Below are positions 1 to 5,476 of a stretch of 5,616 bases of DNA, in pieces. Below the pieces are notes generated by a model. That model did no database searches, was not told where the DNA came from, and saw only the letters and a list, made by a program, of their open reading frames with translations. How positions within the stretch are numbered: the stretch's first letter is position 1; every line of letters starts with the position of its first letter. Position numbers and translations under genes: made by a program. The stretch comes from UBA7672 sp034439955 (GTDB lineage: Bacteria > Pseudomonadota > Alphaproteobacteria > Caulobacterales > Hyphomonadaceae), in contig JAWXBJ010000142.1 of NCBI GenBank assembly GCA_034439955.1, positions 1-5,616 of the forward strand, written 5' to 3'.

Positions 1-23
1 GCCATGCCGATCGCCGTGCGCAT
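1..23 (-). CDS. Probable 5' end of a leftward gene, cut by the window edge
   Basis: On the - strand an ATG at 23-21 is preceded by GGGAG (complement of 32-36) at a spacing of 8 bases, which is a good Shine-Dalgarno arrangement. The readable codons give M-R-T-A-I-G-M before the window ends. Seven residues are too few to identify a family, so no function is assigned. If real, the gene is divergent from the lipoprotein gene that starts at 168, with about 144 bases between them for both promoters. The evidence is only the start codon and its spacing to the ribosome binding site. Confidence 0.42.
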
Positions 24-154
24 CGCCGCAACTCCCACGGGAATCCACACACTGTGCCAACATCCCCCCTTGACGCAACGCCGCGAACTCATGCCGGTCA
101 ACGGGCGGCCTCAAACGTGCAGGCTGGCGTCACGCTCTGTCAGCGTCCGTTTTC

Positions 155-159
155 TGGAG
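155..159 (+). promoter_or_regulatory. Ribosome binding site that fixes the GTG start at 168
   Basis: TGGAG lies 8 bases upstream of the GTG at 168. The reading frame stays open upstream to a GTG at 54, but that start would place 38 non-hydrophobic residues before the signal peptide. With the start at 168 the protein opens directly with a short basic end, a hydrophobic core and a lipobox, so this site decides the start. Confidence 0.6.
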
Positions 160-167
160 TTTTGAAC

Positions 168-608
168 GTGCGTCTCCTTCTGGCTGCCTTTTCGATCGCC
201 GCCCTGCCGCTGGCAGGTTGCGAGCGTCCCGATGTCGGAGCCCCGGCGCGCGGCGCCGCGAACGAAGATGCCGCGCAGCCGCCAGTGAACGTGGATACCA
301 ACAACCCCTATGCTGGCGAGTGGGCGTCGGCGCATGCAGATTGCGGTGACAACCGGAAGATTTGGACGATTGAGTCGCGCCGGATGGCGATCCTCCCATC
401 CCTGCGGTTTTGTGCGTTCAAGGAAGTCTTCGTCAACGCCGACGACTCCGAAGGCGGTCGAACGTGGTCCGCGTCGGCTCAATGCCTCGCTGAAGGCCGT
501 GAATCGCGCGACTTCCTGTTCTTTCGGCTTGACGACAACCTTCAAGAAATGCGCGTCACCTTCAATGACGGCCGGCCCACCGACTTGGTGCGCTGCTCGA
601 ATAGCTGA
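168..608 (+). CDS. Small cysteine-containing lipoprotein of unknown function
   Basis: A 146-residue protein read from GTG. Residues 1-17 form a lipoprotein signal peptide (V-R, then a Leu/Ala-rich core) ending in the lipobox L-A-G-C, with Cys18 as the predicted lipidated residue. A Pro/Ala-rich linker (about 20-45) leads to a compact domain (about 47-143) starting N-P-Y-A-G-E-W-A. That domain contains four more cysteines (59, 82, 106, 143), suggesting two disulfides in the periplasm. Its alternating pattern (W-T-I, F-C-A-F, W-S-A-S-A-Q-C, F-L-F-F-R-L, M-R-V-T-F) suggests an all-beta fold with a C-terminal L-V-R-C. The protein is probably anchored in a membrane facing the periplasm. I do not recognise a named family. 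It ends 14 bases before the lysS stop codon on the other strand; I see no clear terminator in the gap. Export and lipidation are well supported; function is unknown. Confidence 0.72.
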   Translation: MRLLLAAFSIAALPLAGCERPDVGAPARGAANEDAAQPPVNVDTNNPYAGEWASAHADCGDNRKIWTIESRRMAILPSLRFCAFKEVFVNADDSEGGRTWSASAQCLAEGRESRDFLFFRLDDNLQEMRVTFNDGRPTDLVRCSNS

Positions 609-622
609 TCCGTCTTGGAACG

Positions 623-2218
623 CTACGTCTGCGGCACCGCCAGCGCGTCGCGGATCAGGTTGGCGGTTTCTCTTACGCCATACAGCGCTATAAACCCGCC
701 AAAGCGGGGTCCTTGGCTCTGCCCCAGGCTCACCTCGTAGATTGCTGTAAACCACGCCCGCAGCGGCTCGAACCCGTGCTCGGTTCCAACGGCGAAGACC
801 AAGGTCTGCAAGGCCTCGCCATCGAGCGGGCCATCATAGCTCTCGAGCCGTCCGGCCAAATCCTCCAACGCCATGCGCTCCTTCTCATTGGGCGCGCGAT
901 AGATTTTAGTCGGCTGCACAAAGTCCGCGTAGTAGGCCAGCGCATAGCCGGTGAGACGGTCGAGCAGCGCAAACCTGGCGGGCGTCGCGTCTGGCGCATC
1001 CCGCCGAATGAACCCCCAGAGCACGTCCTTCGTCGATGCGTTGGCCGCCGACACCAAATTCAGAAGCATTGCGAAGGAAACGGGGCTCGTCTCCGCGGGC
1101 GGCTTGCCGCCATGGATGTGCCAGACGGGATTTTCGACCTGCTGTTCCGGCGTTTGGTCTGGATACACCGCCAAAAACTGAAGATACTCATCGACCGCCT
1201 TGGGGATGACGTTGAAGTAGAGCTTCTTGGCGGTCTTGGGCTTCTGCCACTGATAGAGCGAAAGACTTTCCTGCGGCGCATACGCCAGCCACTCCTCGAC
1301 AGAAATTCCGTTCCCCTTCGACTTCGAGATTTTCTCGCCCTTGTCGTCGAGGAAGAGTTCATAGACGTACTGGTGCGGGGGTTCGGCACCCAAAACGTTG
1401 CAAATCTTGGAATAGATCGGACCGTTGGCCTGATGGTCCTTGCCAAACATCTCAAAATCGACGCCGAGGGCCGCCCACCGCATGCCGAAATCGGGTTTCC
1501 ACTGCAGCTTTACATGCCCTCCGGTTACCGGAACCGTCGCGTCCTCGCCGTTCTCGTCCATGAAGGTCACCGTCCCGGCCCTGGCGTCGATCGACTTCAT
1601 CGAGACATAGAGCACGCGCCCGGTACTCGGAGAGATCGGCAAAAAGGGCGAATATGTCTCGCGCCGCTCTTCGCCCAGCGTTGGCAGCATCACGGCCATG
1701 ATCTTGTCATAGCGCTCCGCCGCGCGAAGCAGCATCGTGTCGAACGTGCCGTCCTTGTACATGGCGGTGGCGGACCGGAATTCATATTCGAATCCGAACG
1801 AGTTGAGAAAAGCCATCAGACGCGCATTCATATGTGCGCCATAGCTTTCATGCGTTCCGAATGGATCGGGCACGGAGGTGAGAGGACGCTGGAGATAGGG
1901 CGCCAGCATCTCCCGATTGGGAAGGTTGTCCGGCACCTTCCGCATGCCGTCCATGTCGTCGGACACGCAAATGAGTCGCGTCATGTATTCCCCGTCGGTC
2001 AGCGTTTCAAACGCCCGGCGCACCATGGTCGTGCGGACCACTTCCCCGAACGTCCCGATATGCGGGAGGCCCGAGGGACCATAACCGGTTTCGAACACCA
2101 CCGGTGCGGACTTCGGCCGCCCCGCGGCCTCGAGAATGACTAGGCGCGCCTTGAGCGCTCGCGCCTGTTCGAACGGCCAGGCTTTCGCGGCCTCGGCGAG
2201 GTTTCTGGCCGTTGACAT
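623..2218 (-). CDS. lysS: Class I lysyl-tRNA synthetase
   Basis: A 531-residue enzyme that attaches lysine to tRNA-Lys in the cytoplasm using ATP. It is the class I (archaeal-type) form, also called lysK, not the class II enzyme of E. coli. The Rossmann catalytic core opens with V-V-F-E-T-G-Y-G-P-S-G-L-P-H-I-G, where P-H-I-G (52-55) is the HIGH motif; F-G-E-V-V-R-T follows. S-D-D-M-D-G-M-R-K-V-P (86-96) and the D-F-E-M-F-G-K-D-H segment (254-262) are class I LysRS features. K-I-S-K-S-K-G-N (296-303) is the KMSKS loop. The rest is the helical anticodon-binding region, ending in Q-G-P-R-F-G-G-F-I-A-L-Y-G. Length is normal for bacterial members and no core motif is missing. The ATG at 2218 follows an AGGGG purine run about 5 bases upstream. 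It stands alone on its strand, divergent from the pirin gene and convergent with the lipoprotein gene. If no class II LysRS is encoded elsewhere in the genome, it would be essential. Confidence 0.96.
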   Translation of the reverse strand: MSTARNLAEAAKAWPFEQARALKARLVILEAAGRPKSAPVVFETGYGPSGLPHIGTFGEVVRTTMVRRAFETLTDGEYMTRLICVSDDMDGMRKVPDNLPNREMLAPYLQRPLTSVPDPFGTHESYGAHMNARLMAFLNSFGFEYEFRSATAMYKDGTFDTMLLRAAERYDKIMAVMLPTLGEERRETYSPFLPISPSTGRVLYVSMKSIDARAGTVTFMDENGEDATVPVTGGHVKLQWKPDFGMRWAALGVDFEMFGKDHQANGPIYSKICNVLGAEPPHQYVYELFLDDKGEKISKSKGNGISVEEWLAYAPQESLSLYQWQKPKTAKKLYFNVIPKAVDEYLQFLAVYPDQTPEQQVENPVWHIHGGKPPAETSPVSFAMLLNLVSAANASTKDVLWGFIRRDAPDATPARFALLDRLTGYALAYYADFVQPTKIYRAPNEKERMALEDLAGRLESYDGPLDGEALQTLVFAVGTEHGFEPLRAWFTAIYEVSLGQSQGPRFGGFIALYGVRETANLIRDALAVPQT

Positions 2219-2485
2219 GCGAGCCCCTGCTGAACTGCGGAGTTAGATCAACCCCTCAATTGAAATCATTTGAACTCGATAAGCTGATCTACTTCAGAAT
2301 GCCAAAGCAACCCGCCTGGGTCAGCTTGGGCGGTTGCTCTAGCGCCAGCGAGATCGCTCCCACATGCAGCGCCCGCAATCGGGTGGATCGGTCACTCCTC
2401 GGTACGTACTTCCCCCCAGTCTGCTCCGGTCCTATCTGTCGCTCAATACGGCAAACCGCTCGCTAAGCGGACAGGAAATTTAGCC
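2219..2485. other. Divergent intergenic region between lysS and the pirin gene
   Basis: 267 bases with no convincing gene; a frame open across it has no matching start signal and no recognisable protein. It should hold the promoters of both flanking genes. The stretch 2256-2300 is clearly more AT-rich than its surroundings. For lysS, TTGGCA on the - strand (2305-2300) is a reasonable -35 with a weak TATCGA 18 bases further on (2281-2276). For the pirin gene, TTGAAA (2260-2265) and TTGAAC (2270-2275) resemble -35 boxes, but no good -10 follows. CCGCT-N5-AGCGG (2456-2470) is a small inverted repeat just before the pirin ribosome binding site. These assignments are by eye and tentative. Confidence 0.4.
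2256..2273. repeat. Ten-base-spaced repeat TCAATTGA / TCATTTGA, possible operator
   Basis: TCAATTGA (2256-2263, itself a palindrome) and TCATTTGA (2266-2273) match at 7 of 8 bases and start 10 bases apart, placing both on the same face of the helix. They lie in the AT-rich part of the divergent lysS/pirin gap and overlap the -35-like TTGAAA and TTGAAC. A second small inverted repeat, CTGA-N6-TCAG, lies at 2284-2297. This could be a regulator site for the pirin gene, but no regulator gene is visible here to pair with it. Confidence 0.28.
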
Positions 2486-3184
2486 ATGATCGAAGTGCGA
2501 CCGTTTGCGAGCCTCGGCGGCGCCAACCATGGTTGGCTTGACGCCCGCCACCATTTCTCCTTCGCCGGCTACTACAATCCAGGCCGCATGGGGTGGGGAA
2601 AACTGCGCGTTTGGAACGACGATCTCATCCAGCCGGGGACAGGCTTCCCTGCTCATCCCCACCGCGACATGGAAATCATCACATACGTCCGAACCGGAGC
2701 GATCACCCACCAGGATTCGATGGGAAACAACGGGCGCACCTCTGCTGGCGATGTCCAGGTCATGAGCGCCGGCTCCGGCGTTCTCCATGCCGAGCACAAC
2801 CTTGAGCCCGGGCCCACAACGCTTTTCCAGATATGGATCGAACCCGACAGGTTGGGCGGGCAGCCTTCGTGGGGCGCCCGCGAATTCCCGAAATCGGCGC
2901 GCACCGGGCAGTGGTCAATCCTGGCTTCGGGCAAGGGCGATCCCGACGCTCTAGCCATCCGCGCCGATGCGCGGGTCATCGGCGCGACGCTCGATGAGGG
3001 GCAGGAACTCTCATACAAGCCAGAACCCCGCCGCCACATCTACTTCGCGCTTGCGGTCGGCGCGCTCGCCGTCAACGGACGCCGGGTCAACGCCCGAGAC
3101 GGCGTTGCCATCAAGGATGAACCTCGACTGGTGTTCAAAGCGTTTGAAGCGCCAGTCGAAATCGTACTGACCGACACGCAATGA
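2486..3184 (+). CDS. Pirin-family bicupin protein (YhhW-like)
   Basis: 232 residues, the usual length of bacterial pirins such as E. coli YhhW. The N-terminal cupin carries the family metal-binding set: H-P-H-R-D-M-E (His57, His59) and H-A-E-H-N (His101, Glu103), binding Fe or a similar divalent metal. Other pirin signatures are H-H-F-S-F-A-G-Y-Y (22-30), G-K-L-R-V-W-N-D-D (38-46), H-Q-D-S-M-G-N (75-81), G-D-V-Q-V-M-S-A-G-S-G (88-98) and F-Q-I-W-I (114-118). The second cupin (about 145-230) has no metal ligands, as is usual. Some family members cleave quercetin (quercetin 2,3-dioxygenase activity), while others act as redox-sensing cofactors of transcription or of metabolic enzymes, so the substrate cannot be predicted. 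There is no signal peptide, so it is cytoplasmic. The ATG is preceded by AGGA at 2473-2476, spaced 9 bases. It is divergent from lysS; the next gene on its strand starts 82 bases downstream. Confidence 0.93.
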   Translation: MIEVRPFASLGGANHGWLDARHHFSFAGYYNPGRMGWGKLRVWNDDLIQPGTGFPAHPHRDMEIITYVRTGAITHQDSMGNNGRTSAGDVQVMSAGSGVLHAEHNLEPGPTTLFQIWIEPDRLGGQPSWGAREFPKSARTGQWSILASGKGDPDALAIRADARVIGATLDEGQELSYKPEPRRHIYFALAVGALAVNGRRVNARDGVAIKDEPRLVFKAFEAPVEIVLTDTQ

Positions 3185-3193
3185 CATGGCTCG

Positions 3194-3214
3194 GTTCCCC
3201 ATTCCTGCGGGAAC
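3194..3214 (+). other. Inverted repeat after the pirin gene, weak terminator candidate
   Basis: GTTCCC (3194-3199) and GGGAAC (3209-3214) are perfect complements separated by 9 bases, starting 10 bases after the pirin stop codon. The position suits a transcript end, but TGAATTCC follows rather than a T run, so it is not a standard intrinsic terminator. It may stabilise the 3' end of the pirin mRNA or be chance. Confidence 0.28.
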
Positions 3215-3266
3215 TGAATTCCGCTAGCGTCGGACCGAAAAACGTTCGCGTTAACTGGGGTCGTCG

Positions 3267-3497
3267 ATGAACAAGGCAATACTTGGAATTCTGCTTGCGT
3301 CAGGCTTTTTGAGCGGTTGTCTCGCGGTTGGGGCAGCGGGGGCCGTGGTCGGCGCCACCGGGGCGGTCGTAGGTGGAGGCGTCGATCTGGTCACGACCAG
3401 TCAAGATGAGAAGAACGCCAAAGGCGCCCGGAAATATCGCGAGGCCGAAAAGCAAAGAAAAGCCGAGGAAAAGGGTAGCAGAAACAGGGACGACTGA
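3267..3497 (+). CDS. Small glycine-zipper lipoprotein of unknown function
   Basis: 76 residues. Residues 1-17 are a lipoprotein signal (M-N-K, then a hydrophobic core) with lipobox L-S-G-C and predicted lipidated Cys18. Residues 20-40 form a Gly/Ala/Val segment with GxxxG-type spacing (V-G-A-A-G-A-V-V-G-A-T-G-A-V-V-G-G-G), typical of glycine-zipper proteins that pack in or against membranes. From about residue 45 the tail is highly charged, Lys/Arg/Glu-rich and probably helical (K-Y-R-E-A-E-K-Q-R-K-A-E-E-K), ending R-N-R-D-D. Small lipoproteins of this design are common in proteobacterial envelopes, but no specific role can be assigned. The ATG has a G-rich site (GGGG, 3257-3260) 6 bases upstream. 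The gene is 82 bases after the pirin gene on the same strand; co-transcription is possible but not shown. A long stem-loop covers its 3' end. Confidence 0.75.
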   Translation: MNKAILGILLASGFLSGCLAVGAAGAVVGATGAVVGGGVDLVTTSQDEKNAKGARKYREAEKQRKAEEKGSRNRDD

Positions 3498-3531
3498 ATC
3501 AATCTGCACATAACCCTTTCCTTGCTGTTTT
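3464..3531 (+). terminator. Possible terminator: long imperfect stem-loop over the lipoprotein gene end
   Basis: The arms are 3464-3476 and 3513-3524. They pair C-G, G-T, A-T, G-C, G-C, three A-T, one bulged A (3472), three G-C and T-A. The 36-base loop holds a second stem, GCAGA (3478-3482) with TCTGC (3503-3507). The sequence then turns T-rich, with TGTTTTG ending in four T's at 3528-3531. The structure includes the last codons and stop of the lipoprotein gene and lies before the regulatory-looking repeats of the next gene. The 5' arm is a purine-rich Lys/Glu coding stretch and the 3' arm is pyrimidine-rich, which makes chance pairing easier, and the loop is larger than usual. Confidence 0.38.
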
Positions 3532-3580
3532 GTTCATCCCACTTTCATCTGAAGAAACGTTCATAGGCTGGGCGTTTAAT
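3531..3580 (+). promoter_or_regulatory. Candidate activator-dependent promoter with tandem TTCAT half-sites
   Basis: TTCAT occurs at 3533-3537, 3544-3548 and 3560-3564. The first two start 11 bases apart, giving TGTTCAT-N4-CTTTCAT, the geometry of OmpR/PhoB-family tandem sites. The second half-site matches the PhoB half-site CTGTCAT at 6 of 7 bases; the first matches at only 4 of 7. TTTAAT (3575-3580) is a good -10 candidate, 10 bases after the third TTCAT, and no good -35 is present at the normal distance, as expected for an activated promoter. A transcript starting near 3587 would have a leader of about 25 bases carrying the strong ribosome binding site. The regulator is not identified. Confidence 0.4.
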
Positions 3581-3612
3581 TCTAACACCCCTATTCATGG
3601 AAGGAGCCTCGA

Positions 3613-4086
3613 ATGCGCGTCGCCCTGATCGCCTTGGCTAGTTTCGCAGTAGCCGCGCTGCCCGCGTCTGCCCTAACAGTTGAAACCCACCTATCCAGCA
3701 AATTTCAGGAGAAGCTCAAGGACGATTATGGCGTCCGGGAAGGCGGCATTCTCTCCGAAGCTCTGGCCAACCGGGTCGAAAAAATCTTTAATAGAGAAGG
3801 CATAGCCGCCGATCGTGTGGTTGTAACCATCGAGGACGCCAAGCCGAACCGTCCCACCTTTGAGCAGGTATCTGACAGGCCCGGGCTCGATCCCATTCGA
3901 AGCATCAGCCTCGGTGGCGCCCGCATTGTCGGTGTTGCCTATGATGCCTCCGGCAAGGAATTGGGTTCGCTCGATTATGATTGGTACGAAACCGATCTGT
4001 CCAACTCCCTCGCGGTCAGCACATGGAGCGATGCGCGGTGGACATTCAGCCGGTTCGCCGAACGATTTGCTGACAGGCTGGGGTAA
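3613..4086 (+). CDS. Secreted protein of unknown function
   Basis: 157 residues starting at an ATG with a strong ribosome binding site, GGAAGGAG (3599-3606), spaced 6 bases. Residues 1-20 are a classical signal peptide (M-R-V, hydrophobic core, A-S-A) with predicted cleavage after Ala20, so the mature protein of about 137 residues should be periplasmic. The mature protein alternates strands and helices: a first strand (L-T-V-E-T), a helix (about 40-60), V-V-V-T-I-E-D (69-75), I-S-L-G-G-A-R-I-V-G-V-A-Y-D (97-110), then G-S-L-D-Y-D-W-Y-E-T, and a final helix W-S-D-A-R-W-T-F-S-R-F-A-E-R-F. The shape recalls small periplasmic DUF families such as DUF3016, and the ending recalls DUF3313-like proteins, but neither match is firm. 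It has no cysteines. It is convergent with queE, 41 bases from that gene's stop, and is probably transcribed alone from the promoter at about 3531-3580. Confidence 0.75.
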   Translation: MRVALIALASFAVAALPASALTVETHLSSKFQEKLKDDYGVREGGILSEALANRVEKIFNREGIAADRVVVTIEDAKPNRPTFEQVSDRPGLDPIRSISLGGARIVGVAYDASGKELGSLDYDWYETDLSNSLAVSTWSDARWTFSRFAERFADRLG

Positions 4087-4127
4087 GGCGAGGTCGCTTC
4101 GGACACACTGGCGCGTCATGGATTGGG

Positions 4128-4757
4128 CTATGCAATTCCGATCAGTTTGTGAGTCTGAAGGCTGAGCCGCCATTGAGGATTTTCTAGGCAGTGCTTGATC
4201 GCCAGCCTTTCCGACACTTTGCGATCTGGTCCATCCTTGGGTTGCAGAAAGAAGTAACGAAAGCTCAGCGCTTCGAACCTGTGGGGTAGCGCGTCAGGCT
4301 GGGGAAAGACGAGTTTCAGTTCGTCGCCGCTCGTTTGCTTGAGTTCGGATGTGGATTTTGGGCTGACGCAGATCCAGTCGAGACCGTCTGGCGCCGGGAT
4401 TGTTCCATTGGTCTCCACGGCGATTTCAAAACCCCGATCATGGAGCGCATCGATCAGGGGTAAGTCCAGTTGCAGAAGCGGCTCTCCCCCCGTGCAAACG
4501 ACATAGGGCGTGCCGCCTCCCGGCCATCTGGAAGCTACGTGTGCTGCGAGACCGTCCGCATCACGGAATTTGCCGCCACCCGGACCATCGGCACCGACGA
4601 AATCGGTGTCGCAAAACGTGCAGACGGCTCTGCTGCGATCCCGTTCGAGGCCCGACCAGAGATTGCACCCGGCAAAGCGCAGGAAAACAGCCGCACGACC
4701 GGTCTGCGCTCCCTCTCCTTGGAGAGTGCAGTAAACCTCCTTGACGGAATACGTCAT
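4128..4757 (-). CDS. queE: 7-carboxy-7-deazaguanine synthase QueE (radical SAM)
   Basis: 209 residues. This cytoplasmic radical SAM enzyme converts 6-carboxy-5,6,7,8-tetrahydropterin to 7-carboxy-7-deazaguanine, the step before QueC in queuosine biosynthesis. It opens with the family signature V-Y-C-T-L-Q-G-E-G (8-16) and F-L-R-F-A-G-C-N-L-W (25-34). The iron-sulfur cluster cysteines are Cys31, Cys46 and Cys49, an expanded C-x14-C-x2-C arrangement known for one QueE type such as the Burkholderia enzyme, instead of the usual C-x3-C-x2-C. T-G-G-E-P-L-L (89-95), E-T-N-G-T (115-119), S-P-K (132-134) and the C-terminal Q-T-H-K (201-204) complete the fold. The frame is open 27 codons further upstream, but the ATG at 4757 starts right at the conserved N terminus and shares one base with the queC stop (TGATG), indicating translational coupling. 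No queD follows; the next gene is convergent. Confidence 0.95.
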   Translation of the reverse strand: MTYSVKEVYCTLQGEGAQTGRAAVFLRFAGCNLWSGLERDRSRAVCTFCDTDFVGADGPGGGKFRDADGLAAHVASRWPGGGTPYVVCTGGEPLLQLDLPLIDALHDRGFEIAVETNGTIPAPDGLDWICVSPKSTSELKQTSGDELKLVFPQPDALPHRFEALSFRYFFLQPKDGPDRKVSERLAIKHCLENPQWRLSLQTHKLIGIA

Positions 4758-5476
4758 CACCCGACTCTCGCGCGGTACTGCGCCCAGCCGCGTGCCCGAA
4801 GGTCGCACGCAGGACATGCCGCGCATCCATAGCCCCATTCGTGCCTCCGGGACCGGTCGCCGAGATAGCAGGTGTGTGTCCCCTCCACGATGAGGTCGAT
4901 CAGTCTTTCACCGCCCAACGCATCGGCCAGCCTCCAGGTCCCGGCCTTGTCGAGTTGCATAAGCGGAGTTTCGATGGGTGTCGGCCGATCGAGCCCCCGC
5001 GTCAGCGCCTCGCTCAAGGCATCCAGAGTCGCTCTTCGGCAATCAGGATACCCTGAATAGTCCGTCTCGCACATTCCGCCTACAAGACGATCAACGCCGA
5101 GCCGGTAAGCGAGGGCGCCTGCGAAAGCGAGGAAAATGAGGTTGCGGCCCGGAACGAACGTCGACGGAAGTCCGGACTGTTCGAACTCGATTGCAGTCTC
5201 ACGCGTCATAGCCGTTTCTGACATTTCTCCCAACGCCCTGAGTGGGACCATGTGATCCTGCCCCAGTCTTCGACCCCAATCCGGATAGCAGGCGCGGAGA
5301 CCTGCCATGACTGGCTCGCGGCAGGTCAGTTCGACCGAGTGCCGCTGTCCATAGTCGAAGCCGACAGTTTCGACCCTGTCATACCTTGCGAGCGCCCAGG
5401 CAAGGCAGACCGTCGAATCCTGCCCGCCTGAAAACAGGACGAGGGCCGAGCCGGAAGGCGCCGACGGCTCATTCAT
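4757..5476 (-). CDS. queC: 7-cyano-7-deazaguanine (preQ0) synthase QueC
   Basis: 239 residues. This ATP-dependent cytoplasmic enzyme converts 7-carboxy-7-deazaguanine plus ammonia to preQ0, the precursor of queuosine in tRNA. The PP-loop S-G-G-Q-D-S (16-21) binds ATP; F-D-Y-G-Q-R-H (40-46), F-V-P-G-R-N (107-112), G-G-M-C-E-T-D-Y-S-G-Y-P-D-C-R (133-147) and P-L-M-Q-L-D-K (171-177) are family motifs. The zinc site is Cys203, Cys218, Cys221 and Cys224 (C-x14-C-x2-C-x2-C), with a first spacer longer than the 8 residues I recall for the Bacillus enzyme. I chose the ATG at 5476, where the protein begins M-N-E-P just before the PP-loop strand. A TTG at 5497 would add seven residues. Neither start has a strong ribosome binding site, so the exact start is uncertain by those seven codons. 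It is the first gene of a two-gene operon with queE, overlapping it by one base. Confidence 0.95.
   Translation of the reverse strand: MNEPSAPSGSALVLFSGGQDSTVCLAWALARYDRVETVGFDYGQRHSVELTCREPVMAGLRACYPDWGRRLGQDHMVPLRALGEMSETAMTRETAIEFEQSGLPSTFVPGRNLIFLAFAGALAYRLGVDRLVGGMCETDYSGYPDCRRATLDALSEALTRGLDRPTPIETPLMQLDKAGTWRLADALGGERLIDLIVEGTHTCYLGDRSRRHEWGYGCAACPACDLRARGWAQYRARVG

Noticed and set aside
133..145. CGCTC-N4-AGCG before the first lipoprotein, resembling CGCTC-N4-AGCG at 2457-2469 before the pirin gene
   Set aside because: The shared part is short and GC-rich, and the two genes have no evident relation; probably chance.
54..167. N-terminal extension of the first lipoprotein to the GTG at 54
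   Set aside because: It would put 38 polar residues before a good signal peptide, while the GTG at 168 has its own ribosome binding site.
695..708. Perfect hairpin CCCGC-CAAA-GCGGG as a terminator
   Set aside because: It lies inside the lysS coding sequence about 70 bases before its stop; on the + strand no T run follows, and on the - strand it would end the transcript before the stop codon.
111..755. A 214-codon open frame on the - strand across the lipoprotein gene and the end of lysS
   Set aside because: It overlaps two supported genes on both sides, is Arg-rich and lacks recognisable motifs.
713..2143. A 476-codon open frame on the + strand opposite lysS
   Set aside because: It lies wholly antisense to a clear LysRS gene and its translation is Arg/His-rich with no recognisable domain. 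Long antisense frames are common in GC-rich coding sequence.
2212..2466. An 84-codon frame filling most of the lysS-pirin gap
   Set aside because: It begins inside lysS on the opposite strand, lacks a ribosome binding site, and encodes nothing recognisable.
3575..3590. CtrA box (TTAA-N7-TTAA) before the secreted-protein gene
   Set aside because: TTAA at 3576-3579 has no second TTAA at the required distance.
4087..4127. Terminator between the secreted-protein gene and queE
   Set aside because: No inverted repeat with a T run is present in the 41-base gap.
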